DNA of 64,000 nucleotides, from positions 310,001-374,000 of the forward strand of contig NZ_LFME01000001.1 in NCBI RefSeq assembly GCF_001043115.1, written 5' to 3'. Positions 8,403 through 16,489 of this stretch are shown one piece after another. A program made the position numbers and the translations under genes. Under the pieces are notes generated by a model that worked only from the letters and a program-made list of their open reading frames with translations, was not told the origin of the DNA and made no database searches. The stretch is from Xanthomonas sp. NCPPB 1128. GTDB lineage: Bacteria > Pseudomonadota > Gammaproteobacteria > Xanthomonadales > Xanthomonadaceae. Position 1 is the stretch's first letter. The number at the start of each line of letters is the position of its first letter.

Positions 8403-9770
8403 ATCATCAATCCGCCAGTTCCATCGCCATTCACCCTGCGCGCGATCCCGCGCGATCAGCACCCCATCTCGCGCAAGGACATCAGCCCCAACGCCCTGCG
8501 CGTGCTGTACCGGCTGCGCGAGGCCGGCTTCGGCGCCTACCTGGTCGGCGGCGCGGTCCGCGACCTGCTGGTCCAGGTGCAGCCCAAGGACTTCGACGTC
8601 GCCACCGACGCCACCCCCGAGCAGGTCAAGCAACTGTTCCGCAACTGCCGCCTGATCGGCCGCCGCTTCCGCCTGGCGCACGTGGTCTACGGCCGCGAGA
8701 TCATCGAGGTCGCCACCTTCCGCGCCAATGTCGACGACGGCAGCGGCGACCGCGAGGTGGACAACGGCCGCCTGGTCCGCGACAACGTCTACGGCAGCAT
8801 CGAGGACGATGCGGTGCGCCGCGACTTCACCTGCAACGCCTTGTACTACGCCATCGAGGACTTCTCGGTGCGCGACTACACCGGCGGCTTCGAGGACGTG
8901 CAGGCACGGCTGATGAAGCTGATCGGCGACCCGGAGCAGCGCTACCGCGAGGATCCGGTGCGCATGCTGCGCGCGGTGCGCCTGGCGGCCAAGCTCGGCT
9001 TCGAGATCGAGGCCGGCACCGCCGAGCCGATCCCGCGCCTGGCCGGGTTGCTGGCCGAGGCCGCGCCGGCGCAGCAGTTCGAGGAAGTGCTCAAGCTGTT
9101 CCTGTCCGGCCATGGCGTGGCCAGCTTCGAGGGGCTGGAGCGGCACGGTCTGCTCGCCGCGCTGTTCCCGGAAAGCGCGGCGGCGCTGCGCTCCAACCGC
9201 AGCGGCGCGCTGCGGCGGATGCTGATCGAAGGCCTGCGCAACACCGACAATCGCGTCGCCAACGACGAGCCGGTGTCGCCGGCGTTCCTGTTCGCGCTGT
9301 TGCTGTGGCCGGCCTACTGCCGCGCGCTGATGACCCTGCAGAAGCAGGGCATGCAGATGGAGGAGGCGCAACGCCGCGCCGCCGACCGGGTGACCCTGCA
9401 CCAATTGAGCACCGTGGCGCTGCCGCGGCGCTTCTCGCTGCCGATGCAGGAGATCTGGCTGCTGCAGTCGCGCTTCACCTCGCGCCAGCGCAAGCGGGTG
9501 ATGCGCACGCTGTCGCATCCGCGCTTCCGCGCCGCGTTCGATTTCCTGATCGTGCGCCAGTCGGCCTCGGACGAGCATGCGGCCGACATCGCCTACTGGC
9601 GCGAGCTGCAGCAGCAGCCCGGCTACGCACCGCCGCCGCGCGGCTTCGATCCGGAGGTGGACTACGCCGGCGACGAGCTGGCGTTCGCGCCGCCGGCCGA
9701 CAGCGAAGAGACCCCCAAGCGCCGCCGGCGCCGGCGCCGCCGTCCGGACGCCACCGCGCCCGTCGAGTGA
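8403..9770 (+). CDS. pcnB: Poly(A) polymerase I (probable AUC start)
   Basis: Class II CCA/poly(A) nucleotidyltransferase, about 455 residues, which adds poly(A) tails to RNA 3' ends and promotes RNA decay. Seen: LVGGAVRDLLV with the GG nucleotide-binding element and KDFDVATDATPEQV with the DxD metal site, then RFRLAHVVYG, RRDFTCNALYY and RYREDPVRMLRAVRLAAKLGF. The C-terminus is strongly basic ([10 protein letters not shown]). Conserved sequence begins at about 8439 (AIPRDQHPISRKDIS), yet the frame has no ATG or GTG between the promoter and that point. GGAAG at 8394-8398 precedes ATC-ATC at 8403/8406, so an AUC start is proposed. The only upstream alternative is TTG at 8337, which lies before the predicted transcription start. 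Confidence 0.9.
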   Translation: MINPPVPSPFTLRAIPRDQHPISRKDISPNALRVLYRLREAGFGAYLVGGAVRDLLVQVQPKDFDVATDATPEQVKQLFRNCRLIGRRFRLAHVVYGREIIEVATFRANVDDGSGDREVDNGRLVRDNVYGSIEDDAVRRDFTCNALYYAIEDFSVRDYTGGFEDVQARLMKLIGDPEQRYREDPVRMLRAVRLAAKLGFEIEAGTAEPIPRLAGLLAEAAPAQQFEEVLKLFLSGHGVASFEGLERHGLLAALFPESAAALRSNRSGALRRMLIEGLRNTDNRVANDEPVSPAFLFALLLWPAYCRALMTLQKQGMQMEEAQRRAADRVTLHQLSTVALPRRFSLPMQEIWLLQSRFTSRQRKRVMRTLSHPRFRAAFDFLIVRQSASDEHAADIAYWRELQQQPGYAPPPRGFDPEVDYAGDELAFAPPADSEETPKRRRRRRRRPDATAPVE

Positions 9771-10279
9771 GTGCCGTGGTGGAGACGCCGGTCCAGGCCT
9801 GCATCGGCCTGGGTGGCAACCTCGGCGATGCCGCGGCGACCCTACGCGCGGCCCTGGCCGCGCTCGACACCCTGCCGCAGACCTGCCTGCTGCGGGCCTC
9901 GCAGCTGTACCGCAGCCCGGCCTGGGGCCGCGAGGACCAGCCCGACTTCATCAACGCCGCGGCGCTGGTGACCACCACGCTGCCGGCGCCGGCGCTGCTG
10001 CAGGCGCTGCTGGACCTGGAACACCGCCACGGCCGCCAGCGCCAGCCCGGCGAACGCTGGGGCCCCCGCACCCTGGACCTGGACCTGCTGCTGTACGCCG
10101 AGGCGGTGATCGATCTGCCCGGGCTGCTGCAGGTGCCGCATCCGTTCCTGCACGTGCGCGCCTTCGTGCTGCTGCCGCTGGTCGAGATCGCCGCGGACGC
10201 GGTCATTCCGGGACATGGAACGGTGCGTGACGTACGCGACCGCATCGAAACCGGCGGGATCGCACCAATCGGTAGATAA
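9767..10279 (+). CDS. folK: 2-amino-4-hydroxy-6-hydroxymethyldihydropteridine pyrophosphokinase
   Basis: HPPK, 170 residues, transfers pyrophosphate from ATP to 6-hydroxymethyl-7,8-dihydropterin in folate synthesis. Seen: [14 protein letters not shown] at the N-terminus, [19 protein letters not shown] near residue 45, and [12 protein letters not shown] near residue 100, the family signature with metal-binding Asp residues. The GTG at 9767 overlaps the pcnB stop (GTGA), indicating translational coupling. panB follows after 31 bases. A GATAAT at 10275-10280 could serve panB independently. Confidence 0.93.
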   Translation: MSAVVETPVQACIGLGGNLGDAAATLRAALAALDTLPQTCLLRASQLYRSPAWGREDQPDFINAAALVTTTLPAPALLQALLDLEHRHGRQRQPGERWGPRTLDLDLLLYAEAVIDLPGLLQVPHPFLHVRAFVLLPLVEIAADAVIPGHGTVRDVRDRIETGGIAPIGR

Positions 10280-10310
10280 TGCTCGGCTCATTACCGCAGC
10301 ACATGAGCTT

Positions 10311-11129
10311 ATGAGCAGTCACGCCGACAGCAAGCCCTGGACCGTTCCCGCCCTGGCCGAGGCCAAGCGCCGCCAGCAGAAGCTGGTGATGCTGACCGCC
10401 TACGACGCCGGCTTCGCGCGGACCTTCGACGCCAACGGCGTGGACCTGATCCTGATCGGCGATTCGCTGGGCATGGTGGTGCAGGGCCACGATTCGACCC
10501 TGCCGGTGACCGTGGACGACATCGCCTACCACACCGCCGCGGTGGCGCGGGTGCTGCAGCGCGCGCTGCTGGTGGCCGACCTGCCGTTCCAGTCCGATGC
10601 CACCCCCGAGCGCGCGCTGGACGCGTCGACCCGGCTGCTGCAGGCCGGTGCGGAGATGGTCAAGCTGGAGGGCGCCGGGCACAAGCTGGAGGTGATCCGC
10701 TTCCTCAGCGAACGCGACATCCCGGTGTGCTCGCACCTGGGCCTGACCCCGCAGTCGGTGCTGACCTTCGGCGGCTACAAGATCCAGGGCCGCGAAGAGG
10801 CCGCCGCGGCCAGGCTGCTCGCCGACGCCAAGGCGGTCGCCGCGGCCGGCGCCGCGCTGCTGGTGCTGGAGTGCGTGCCGTCGCCGCTGGCCGCGCGGAT
10901 CACCGCCGAGATCGACATCCCCACCATCGGCATCGGTGCCGGCCCCGGTTGCGACGGCCAGGTGCTGGTGATGCACGACTTCCTCGGCCTGGACAGCGGC
11001 CATCGCCGCCCGCGCTTCGTCAAGGATTTCCTGGCCGAAGGCGGCTCCATCGCCGGTGCCGCTCGCGCCTACGCCGACGCGGTGCGCGCCGGCACCTTCC
11101 CCGACGCCGAACACGCCTACGCCAAATGA
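10311..11129 (+). CDS. panB: 3-methyl-2-oxobutanoate hydroxymethyltransferase
   Basis: Ketopantoate hydroxymethyltransferase, 272 residues, a TIM-barrel enzyme that adds the methylene-THF one-carbon unit to 2-oxoisovalerate as the first committed pantothenate step. Seen: [33 protein letters not shown] near residue 45 with metal-binding Asp, VKLEGAG near residue 120 and [14 protein letters not shown] near residue 205. The ATG at 10311 matches the family's N-terminus ([19 protein letters not shown]). Its stop overlaps the panC start (ATGA). Confidence 0.95.
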   Translation: MSSHADSKPWTVPALAEAKRRQQKLVMLTAYDAGFARTFDANGVDLILIGDSLGMVVQGHDSTLPVTVDDIAYHTAAVARVLQRALLVADLPFQSDATPERALDASTRLLQAGAEMVKLEGAGHKLEVIRFLSERDIPVCSHLGLTPQSVLTFGGYKIQGREEAAAARLLADAKAVAAAGAALLVLECVPSPLAARITAEIDIPTIGIGAGPGCDGQVLVMHDFLGLDSGHRRPRFVKDFLAEGGSIAGAARAYADAVRAGTFPDAEHAYAK

Positions 11130-11965
11130 TCGAGACCATCACCGACCTGGCGCGACTGCGCGCCACCGTCTCCGGCTGGAAGCGGCAGGGCCTGCGCGTG
11201 GCCTTCGTGCCGACCATGGGCAACCTGCATGCCGGACATTTCTCGCTGGTGATGCTGGCGCGGCAGTACGCCGACCGCGTGGTCTCCAGCGTGTTCGTCA
11301 ATCCGACGCAGTTCGGCCCGAACGAGGATTTCACCCGCTACCCGCGCACCCCGGAAGCCGACACCAGCGGCCTGGAAGGCGCCGGCTGCGACGTGCTGTG
11401 GCTGCCGACGGTGGAAAGCATGTATCCGCTGGGCGTGGAACTGGCGCTGCGCATGCACACCCCGGGCGTCAGCGAGGTGCTGGAAGGCGCCTGCCGGCCG
11501 GGCCATTTCGACGGCGTGTGCACCGTGGTCGCGCGCCTGTTCAACCAGGTGCAGCCGGACCTGGCCGCGATCGGCAAGAAGGACTACCAGCAGCTGGCGG
11601 TGATCCGGCAGATGGTGGCCGACCTGGCGTTCCCGATCGAGATCCTGGGCGGCGGCATCGTGCGCGAGGCCGACGGCCTGGCGATGAGTTCGCGCAACCA
11701 GTATCTGTCGGCGGAGGAGCGGCCGCGTGCCGCGCACATCCACCGCACCTTGCTGGCGATGCGCGAGGCGCACCTGGCCGGGCGCCCGCGTGCGCAGGTG
11801 GAGGCGGCGGCGACCGCGCAGTTGCAGGACGCCGGCTTCGAGGTCGACTACAGCGTGCTGCGCACGCCAGACCTGAGCGAGCCGCAGGACGGCAACGGCC
11901 CGCGTGTGGCGTTGATCGCCGCGCGCCTGGGCCGCACCCGGCTGATCGACAACCTGGAATTCTGA
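11126..11965 (+). CDS. panC: Pantothenate synthetase
   Basis: Pantoate-beta-alanine ligase, 279 residues, ATP-dependent, class I aminoacyl-tRNA-synthetase-like fold. Seen: [14 protein letters not shown] near residue 29 with the HxGH-type nucleotide signature, [20 protein letters not shown] near residue 57, [15 protein letters not shown] near residue 150 and MSSRNQYL near residue 185. The ATG overlaps the panB stop by four bases. Beta-alanine is supplied by PanD, encoded beyond the REP palindrome. Confidence 0.95.
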   Translation: MIETITDLARLRATVSGWKRQGLRVAFVPTMGNLHAGHFSLVMLARQYADRVVSSVFVNPTQFGPNEDFTRYPRTPEADTSGLEGAGCDVLWLPTVESMYPLGVELALRMHTPGVSEVLEGACRPGHFDGVCTVVARLFNQVQPDLAAIGKKDYQQLAVIRQMVADLAFPIEILGGGIVREADGLAMSSRNQYLSAEERPRAAHIHRTLLAMREAHLAGRPRAQVEAAATAQLQDAGFEVDYSVLRTPDLSEPQDGNGPRVALIAARLGRTRLIDNLEF

Positions 11966-11983
11966 GGGCGGTCGCCTGATCCC

Positions 11984-12058
11984 GTCGTAGCAGCGGCTTT
12001 AGCCGCGACCGGGCCTTCATCGGTCAGGCCCGGTCGCGGCTAAAGCCGCTCCTACGAC
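11984..12058. repeat. GTAG-type REP inverted pair
   Basis: Two REP-like arms face each other: GTCGTAG at 11984 through CGCGACC, and GGTCGCGGCTAAAGCCGCT through CTACGAC at 12058. Each arm is itself a small palindrome (GCGGCTTTAGCCGC). Related copies lie at 39587-39653 and 44284-44347. It separates panBC from panD and could form a stabilising hairpin at the panC mRNA end. Confidence 0.85.
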
Positions 12059-12141
12059 GCTTACGGCGGGCGCCGCCTGCCACCGCCGTTTCACCGCCCG
12101 GCTGCTAAACTGCACGTCTTTCCTGACCGCAGTCCCGTGCC

Positions 12142-12522
12142 ATGCAACTGAGCCTGTTGAAGACCAAGATCCACCGCGCCACCGTCACCCATTCCGAGCT
12201 GAACTACGAAGGCTCGATCGCCATCGACGGGCTGCTGCTGGACGCGACCGGCATCCGCGAGTTCGAGCAGGTACACATCTGGGACGTCACCAACGGCGCG
12301 CGCTTCAGTACCTACGCGATCCGCGCCGACGAAGGCAGCGGCATCATCTCGCTCAACGGCGGCGCCGCGCGCCACGTGCAGGTCGGCGACCTGATCATCA
12401 TCGCCGCCTTCGCCGGCATGAGCGAAGAGGAAGCCGCGCGCTTCCAGCCGACCCTGGTCTACGTGGACGGCAACAACACGATCACCCACACCAACCACAG
12501 CATCCCAAAGCAGGCCGCATGA
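12142..12522 (+). CDS. panD: Aspartate 1-decarboxylase
   Basis: Pyruvoyl enzyme of 126 residues, made as a proenzyme that self-cleaves between Gly24 and Ser25. Both are present in NYEGSIAID, and Ser25 becomes the pyruvoyl group. It makes beta-alanine from L-aspartate for PanC. Seen also: [20 protein letters not shown], and [19 protein letters not shown] with the conserved Asn-Gly-Ala-Ala motif near residue 72. The stop overlaps the pgi start (ATGA). Length matches the family. Confidence 0.95.
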   Translation: MQLSLLKTKIHRATVTHSELNYEGSIAIDGLLLDATGIREFEQVHIWDVTNGARFSTYAIRADEGSGIISLNGGAARHVQVGDLIIIAAFAGMSEEEAARFQPTLVYVDGNNTITHTNHSIPKQAA

Positions 12523-14033
12523 CACAGTCCACCGGTTTCGACGCACTGCATTCCCACGCCCAGCGCTTGCGCGGGGCGCGCCTTCCCGACCTGCTGGCGG
12601 CCGAACCCGGCCGTGCCGAGACGTTGGCGCTGCAGGTCGGACCGCTGTACTTCAATTTCGCCCGGCAGAAGTACGACCGCGCCGCGCTCGACGCGCTGCT
12701 CGCGCTGGCCGCCGAACACGACCTGGCCGGCGCCTTCCAGCGCCTGTTCCGCGGCGAGACGGTCAACGTCACCGAAGGCCGCGCCGCATTGCACACCGCG
12801 CTGCGCGGCGACCTCACCGGCGCGCCGGTGGCCAGCCAGGCCCATGCCAGCGCGCGCGAGGTGCAGCAGCGCATGCGCGCGCTGATCGACGCCTTGGCGC
12901 AGACCGAGGTCACCGACATCGTCAGCGTCGGCATCGGCGGCTCCGATCTCGGCCCGCGCCTGGTCGCCGACGCGCTGCGTCCGGTCGCCGGCGCGCGCTT
13001 CCGCGTGCACTTCGTCTCCAACGTGGACGGCGCGGCGATGCAGCGCACCCTGGCCACGCTGGACCCGGCGCGTACCGCCGGCGTGCTGATCTCCAAGACC
13101 TTCGGTACCCAGGAAACCCTGCTCAACGGCCAGATCCTGCGCGACTGGCTGGGCGGCAGCGAGCGCCTGTACGCGGTCAGCGCCAACCCCGAGCGCGCCG
13201 CCAAGGCCTTCGACATCGCCGCCGGCCGCGTGCTGCCGATGTGGGACTGGGTGGGCGGCCGCTATTCGCTGTGGTCGGCGGTGGGCTTCCCGATCGCCCT
13301 GGCGATCGGTGCCGATGCCTTCGAGCAATTGCTGGAGGGCGCCGCACAGTTCGACGACCACGCCCTGAACGCGCCGCTAGAGCGCAACGTGTCCATGCTG
13401 CATGGCCTGACCACGCTGTGGAACCGCAACCTGCTCGGCTACGCCACGCAGGCGGTGATGACCTACGACCAGCGCCTGGCGCTGCTGCCGGCCTACCTGC
13501 AGCAGTTGGTGATGGAGAGCCTGGGCAAGCGCGTGCGCCTGGACGGCAGCCCGGTCGAGGCCGACACCGTGCCGGTGTGGTGGGGCGGCGCCGGCACCGA
13601 CGTGCAGCACAGCTTCTTCCAGGCGCTGCACCAGGGCACCAGCATCGTGCCGGCCGACTTCATCGGCTGCATCCGCAACGACGATCCGTACACCGTCAAC
13701 CACCAGGCACTGCTGGCCAACCTGCTGGCGCAGACCGAGGCGCTGGCGAACGGGCAGGGCAGCGACGATCCGGCCCGCGACTACCCGGGCGGCCGCCCGA
13801 GCACGCTGATCCTGCTCGACGCGCTGACCCCGCAGGCGCTGGGCGCGCTCATCGCGATGTACGAGCACAGCGTGTACGTGCAGTCGGTGGTCTGGGGCAT
13901 CAACGCCTTCGACCAGTTCGGCGTCGAACTGGGCAAGCAGTTGGCCAGCCAGTTGCTGCCGGCGCTGCAGGGCCAGTCCACCGAGGTCGCCGATCCGGTG
14001 ACGCGCGCGGTGCTGGCGCGGTTGCAGGGCTGA
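12519..14033 (+). CDS. pgi: Glucose-6-phosphate isomerase
   Basis: Interconverts glucose 6-phosphate and fructose 6-phosphate; 504 residues, two SIS domains. Seen: [19 protein letters not shown] near residue 131, VSNVDG near residue 165, [12 protein letters not shown] near residue 191, [20 protein letters not shown] near residue 350 and the C-terminal signature [14 protein letters not shown]. Somewhat shorter than the roughly 549-residue E. coli enzyme, mostly at the ends. Translationally coupled to panD although metabolically unrelated. Confidence 0.95.
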   Translation: MTQSTGFDALHSHAQRLRGARLPDLLAAEPGRAETLALQVGPLYFNFARQKYDRAALDALLALAAEHDLAGAFQRLFRGETVNVTEGRAALHTALRGDLTGAPVASQAHASAREVQQRMRALIDALAQTEVTDIVSVGIGGSDLGPRLVADALRPVAGARFRVHFVSNVDGAAMQRTLATLDPARTAGVLISKTFGTQETLLNGQILRDWLGGSERLYAVSANPERAAKAFDIAAGRVLPMWDWVGGRYSLWSAVGFPIALAIGADAFEQLLEGAAQFDDHALNAPLERNVSMLHGLTTLWNRNLLGYATQAVMTYDQRLALLPAYLQQLVMESLGKRVRLDGSPVEADTVPVWWGGAGTDVQHSFFQALHQGTSIVPADFIGCIRNDDPYTVNHQALLANLLAQTEALANGQGSDDPARDYPGGRPSTLILLDALTPQALGALIAMYEHSVYVQSVVWGINAFDQFGVELGKQLASQLLPALQGQSTEVADPVTRAVLARLQG

Positions 14034-14045
14034 GCGATAAAGCAT

Positions 14046-14080
14046 CCGATCGCGCGAGCCCGAGCGGCTCGCGCGATCGG
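14046..14080. terminator. Perfect 15-bp hairpin between convergent pgi and phoX
   Basis: The arm CCGATCGCGCGAGCC (14046-14060) and its exact complement (14066-14080) flank a 5-base loop. It lies 13 bases after the pgi stop and 22 bases beyond the phoX-like stop. No T-tract follows, so it may act as a transcript-end stabiliser or a rho-assisted terminator for both genes. Confidence 0.55.
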
Positions 14081-14102
14081 TCATCACGCTGCATACCGCG
14101 CC

Positions 14103-16067
14103 CTAGACCTCGTCCAGGCGCAGCCCGACCGGGTCGCCGGTGAGATAGCCCACCGCGGCGCCGTAGCGGTCCTTGTAGTTGGCGCGGATCAGCGGATCCA
14201 GCTGCGCCTTGACCTTGTCGTGCAGCGGGCTTTCCCAGTCCCCGGGATGCTGGAAGTTGCTCATCACGTAGGTCCAGCCGTGGATCTCGTCGACCGCGTG
14301 CAGACCGGTGGATTCGGCGCCGGCCGGCACCGACAGCAGGCGCGACAGCTTGCCGGTGTCGACGTTGTAGGCCCACAGGAAGTTGTTCACGTGCATGGCG
14401 CTGTCCTCGCCGATGAACAGCGTGCGCAGGCGTTGCGAGAACTTGATGTTATCCGGATTGGCGATGCGCTCCGGGTCGGCCAGATTGCCCAGCGCGTCGG
14501 CCACAGGCAGATCACGCCCGACCAGCGCGGGCGGCGCGCTCATCGACACAGGCACCCAGTCGCTGCGGATCGGCTGGCCGAGATGGTCGCGCTGGCCGCC
14601 GCGCAGTGGCAGCGCATAGATCGCGCCGGCGGTCGGGCCTTCCACGCGGATGTCGCCGGAGCCGTCGAGCATGCTGCCCTGGATGTAGGACATCGCCGAG
14701 TAGGCGATGCGGTCGTGGGCATCGACCGTGGTGCCTTCCATCTTGGTGAAGCCCAAGCTGCCGCCGCACAGTGCGGCATAGCGGTGGGTTTCCAGGAAGG
14801 CGGCGGCCTGCTCCATGCCTGGGCGCAGCCGCACCCAGTTGAAGCCGCCGCTGTAGGGAATGCGGGTGTAGCTGGAGTCGCCCGGATCGCGCGTGGCCAC
14901 GTCCATGATGTCGCCGATGCGCAGCACGTCGGCCATCGCTTCGATCTCGTCGCTGCAGGCGCTGCCCAGGCGGATCCACTCCAGCGTGGCCGCGCCGGGG
15001 CCGCTGGCCGAGCGCTGTCGCCACTTCGCCACGTACAGGGTGCCGCTGGCCAGGTCGCACTCGCGATCGGCGACGAACAGGAACAGGCCGCCGTTGCTAG
15101 CATCGTCGCCCATCAACACGGTGCGCCGGTCCGGCATGACCTGCACCAGTTCATGCGAGATGCGGCCCAGGCAATAGTGCTTGCGGATGCTGCCGCTGCC
15201 GTCGGCGTGCACGGTCACTTCCGGCAGGTGCCCGTAGTGATACGGATTGGCGCGCGTGGGATCGCCGTAGAGGTGTTCGCTGAAACGCTGGAACTGGGTG
15301 TTGCCGGCGATGCTGGCGGCATCGGGTTCGTATTCCTCGCTGGACAGGTGCGTGTTCCAGGGCGAGAGGCTGGCGCCGCAGGTGGTCCATAGGCCGTGCA
15401 CCGCCGAGGTGTCGACGTTGTGGTACTTGACCAGGCGCAGGTGGCCGCTGCGCGGATCCTGGTCCAGGGTCAGCACCGCGATCGGCGCCGGCAGCTGGCG
15501 ATAGGTGCCGTTGCCGGCAAGATCGCGCGTGGTGTACTCGAACTGCACCACCGCGAACACCGTGTTGCCGCGTACGCCGGGCACATGCGCATGCGGTAGG
15601 GTCAGCAGCGACGAGCCATCCGGACAATCCGAGAAGAACGGCCGTTCGCTGCCGGGGACAGAGCGGTCCAGGATCGGCCGGTTGTGGATGTCGTAGTAGC
15701 CGCCGGCCAGCACGGTGCCGCCGGTGCCGTCGGGCACCTGGTCGCCGGTCATGAAGAACGGGCGGTAGGCCAGGGCGTACCGCTGGCGGCTGCCGTCGTG
15801 CAGGATCACGTCGACATGCGAGCGCACGCTGGTGGTGGCCATCGCCGCCGGCTCGGCCAGCGACGGCGCCGCCATGCCGTCGAAGCTGACCGCGCGTAGG
15901 CGCGACCGTGGCGGGCGGACTGGCCGCGGCGCGGGCTGGTCCGGCCCACGCGCGGCCGCAGGGGCGCTCGCCAACGCCGCGGCGGAGAGACTGCCCAGCG
16001 GCAGCAGGGAGGTGCCGGCCAGCAGGCGCAGGGCGCGGCGGCGACCGGAATCAGGGAGGTGCGACAT
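14103..16067 (-). CDS. PhoX-type alkaline phosphatase, Tat-exported (DUF839)
   Basis: Protein of about 654 residues with a twin-arginine signal (SGRRRALRLLAGTSLLPLGS) and Ala-rich cleavage region, implying folded export to the periplasm. PhoX-family enzymes are Ca/Fe-dependent phosphatases that release phosphate from organic phosphates. Seen: TGGTVLAGGYYDIHNRPIL, LTLPHAHVPGVRGNTVFAV, GDDASNGGLFLFVAD and NPDNIKFSQRLRTLFIGED, consistent with the beta-propeller of this family. The start at 16067 (MSHLPDSGRRR) is preferred to the ATG at 16103 because it gives a normal Tat n-region. A Pho-box-like site lies about 77 bases upstream. Confidence 0.83.
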   Translation of the reverse strand: MSHLPDSGRRRALRLLAGTSLLPLGSLSAAALASAPAAARGPDQPAPRPVRPPRSRLRAVSFDGMAAPSLAEPAAMATTSVRSHVDVILHDGSRQRYALAYRPFFMTGDQVPDGTGGTVLAGGYYDIHNRPILDRSVPGSERPFFSDCPDGSSLLTLPHAHVPGVRGNTVFAVVQFEYTTRDLAGNGTYRQLPAPIAVLTLDQDPRSGHLRLVKYHNVDTSAVHGLWTTCGASLSPWNTHLSSEEYEPDAASIAGNTQFQRFSEHLYGDPTRANPYHYGHLPEVTVHADGSGSIRKHYCLGRISHELVQVMPDRRTVLMGDDASNGGLFLFVADRECDLASGTLYVAKWRQRSASGPGAATLEWIRLGSACSDEIEAMADVLRIGDIMDVATRDPGDSSYTRIPYSGGFNWVRLRPGMEQAAAFLETHRYAALCGGSLGFTKMEGTTVDAHDRIAYSAMSYIQGSMLDGSGDIRVEGPTAGAIYALPLRGGQRDHLGQPIRSDWVPVSMSAPPALVGRDLPVADALGNLADPERIANPDNIKFSQRLRTLFIGEDSAMHVNNFLWAYNVDTGKLSRLLSVPAGAESTGLHAVDEIHGWTYVMSNFQHPGDWESPLHDKVKAQLDPLIRANYKDRYGAAVGYLTGDPVGLRLDEV

Positions 16068-16143
16068 CGGGGGACTCTCCAGAACGGGCGGGATACCGGT
16101 CACTCCCCCTCGGCGCCGGCGCGGTCCAACCTAGGCGCGCTTG

Positions 16144-16161
16144 GTGACATTTGTTTGAAAC
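16144..16161 (-). promoter_or_regulatory. Pho-box-like site upstream of the PhoX-type gene
   Basis: On the minus strand the 18 bases read GTTTCAAACAAATGTCAC. Aligned to the E. coli Pho box CTGTCATAAAACTGTCAC, 13 of 18 positions agree and the second half-site TGTCAC is exact. A weak -10 (TAGGTT) follows ten bases later, as expected when PhoB replaces the -35. The assignment is inference. Confidence 0.5.
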
Positions 16162-16489
16162 CTGCGAGCGGTCGCGGCCGGCAGCGATTGCGCCAAATGC
16201 GACGCCGCCTTGCGCAGTGCGCACTTCGGGCGATATTGCGGCGCAGCAAACGCCGTGGCGGCCGATGGCGTGGGGGAGCGCGGTCAACGACCCGGACGCA
16301 GCCCCGCACAAGCAAACCCGGTATTCCATCGCTATAGCGTCAGCCGATATCCCTGCGGCATAGGGGCATACCTCGCGGCGCGGTTGACAGGCTTGGGGCG
16401 ATTCGGGAAGCGTAGGCGCCGGCCGTACCTCGGCGTGTGCGGTCCGGCCGCGACATGGCATGCGTTCGCCGTTCCTGGGAGGGAGTCTC
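16162..16489. other. Divergent intergenic region between PhoX-type and GH3 genes
   Basis: It contains a TTGACA at 16384-16389 on the plus strand that could be the -35 for the GH3 gene, without a clear -10, and the small palindrome CGCTATAGCG at 16331-16340. A strong ribosome binding site, GGGAGGGAG, ends at about 16486. No gene is supported. Confidence 0.4.
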
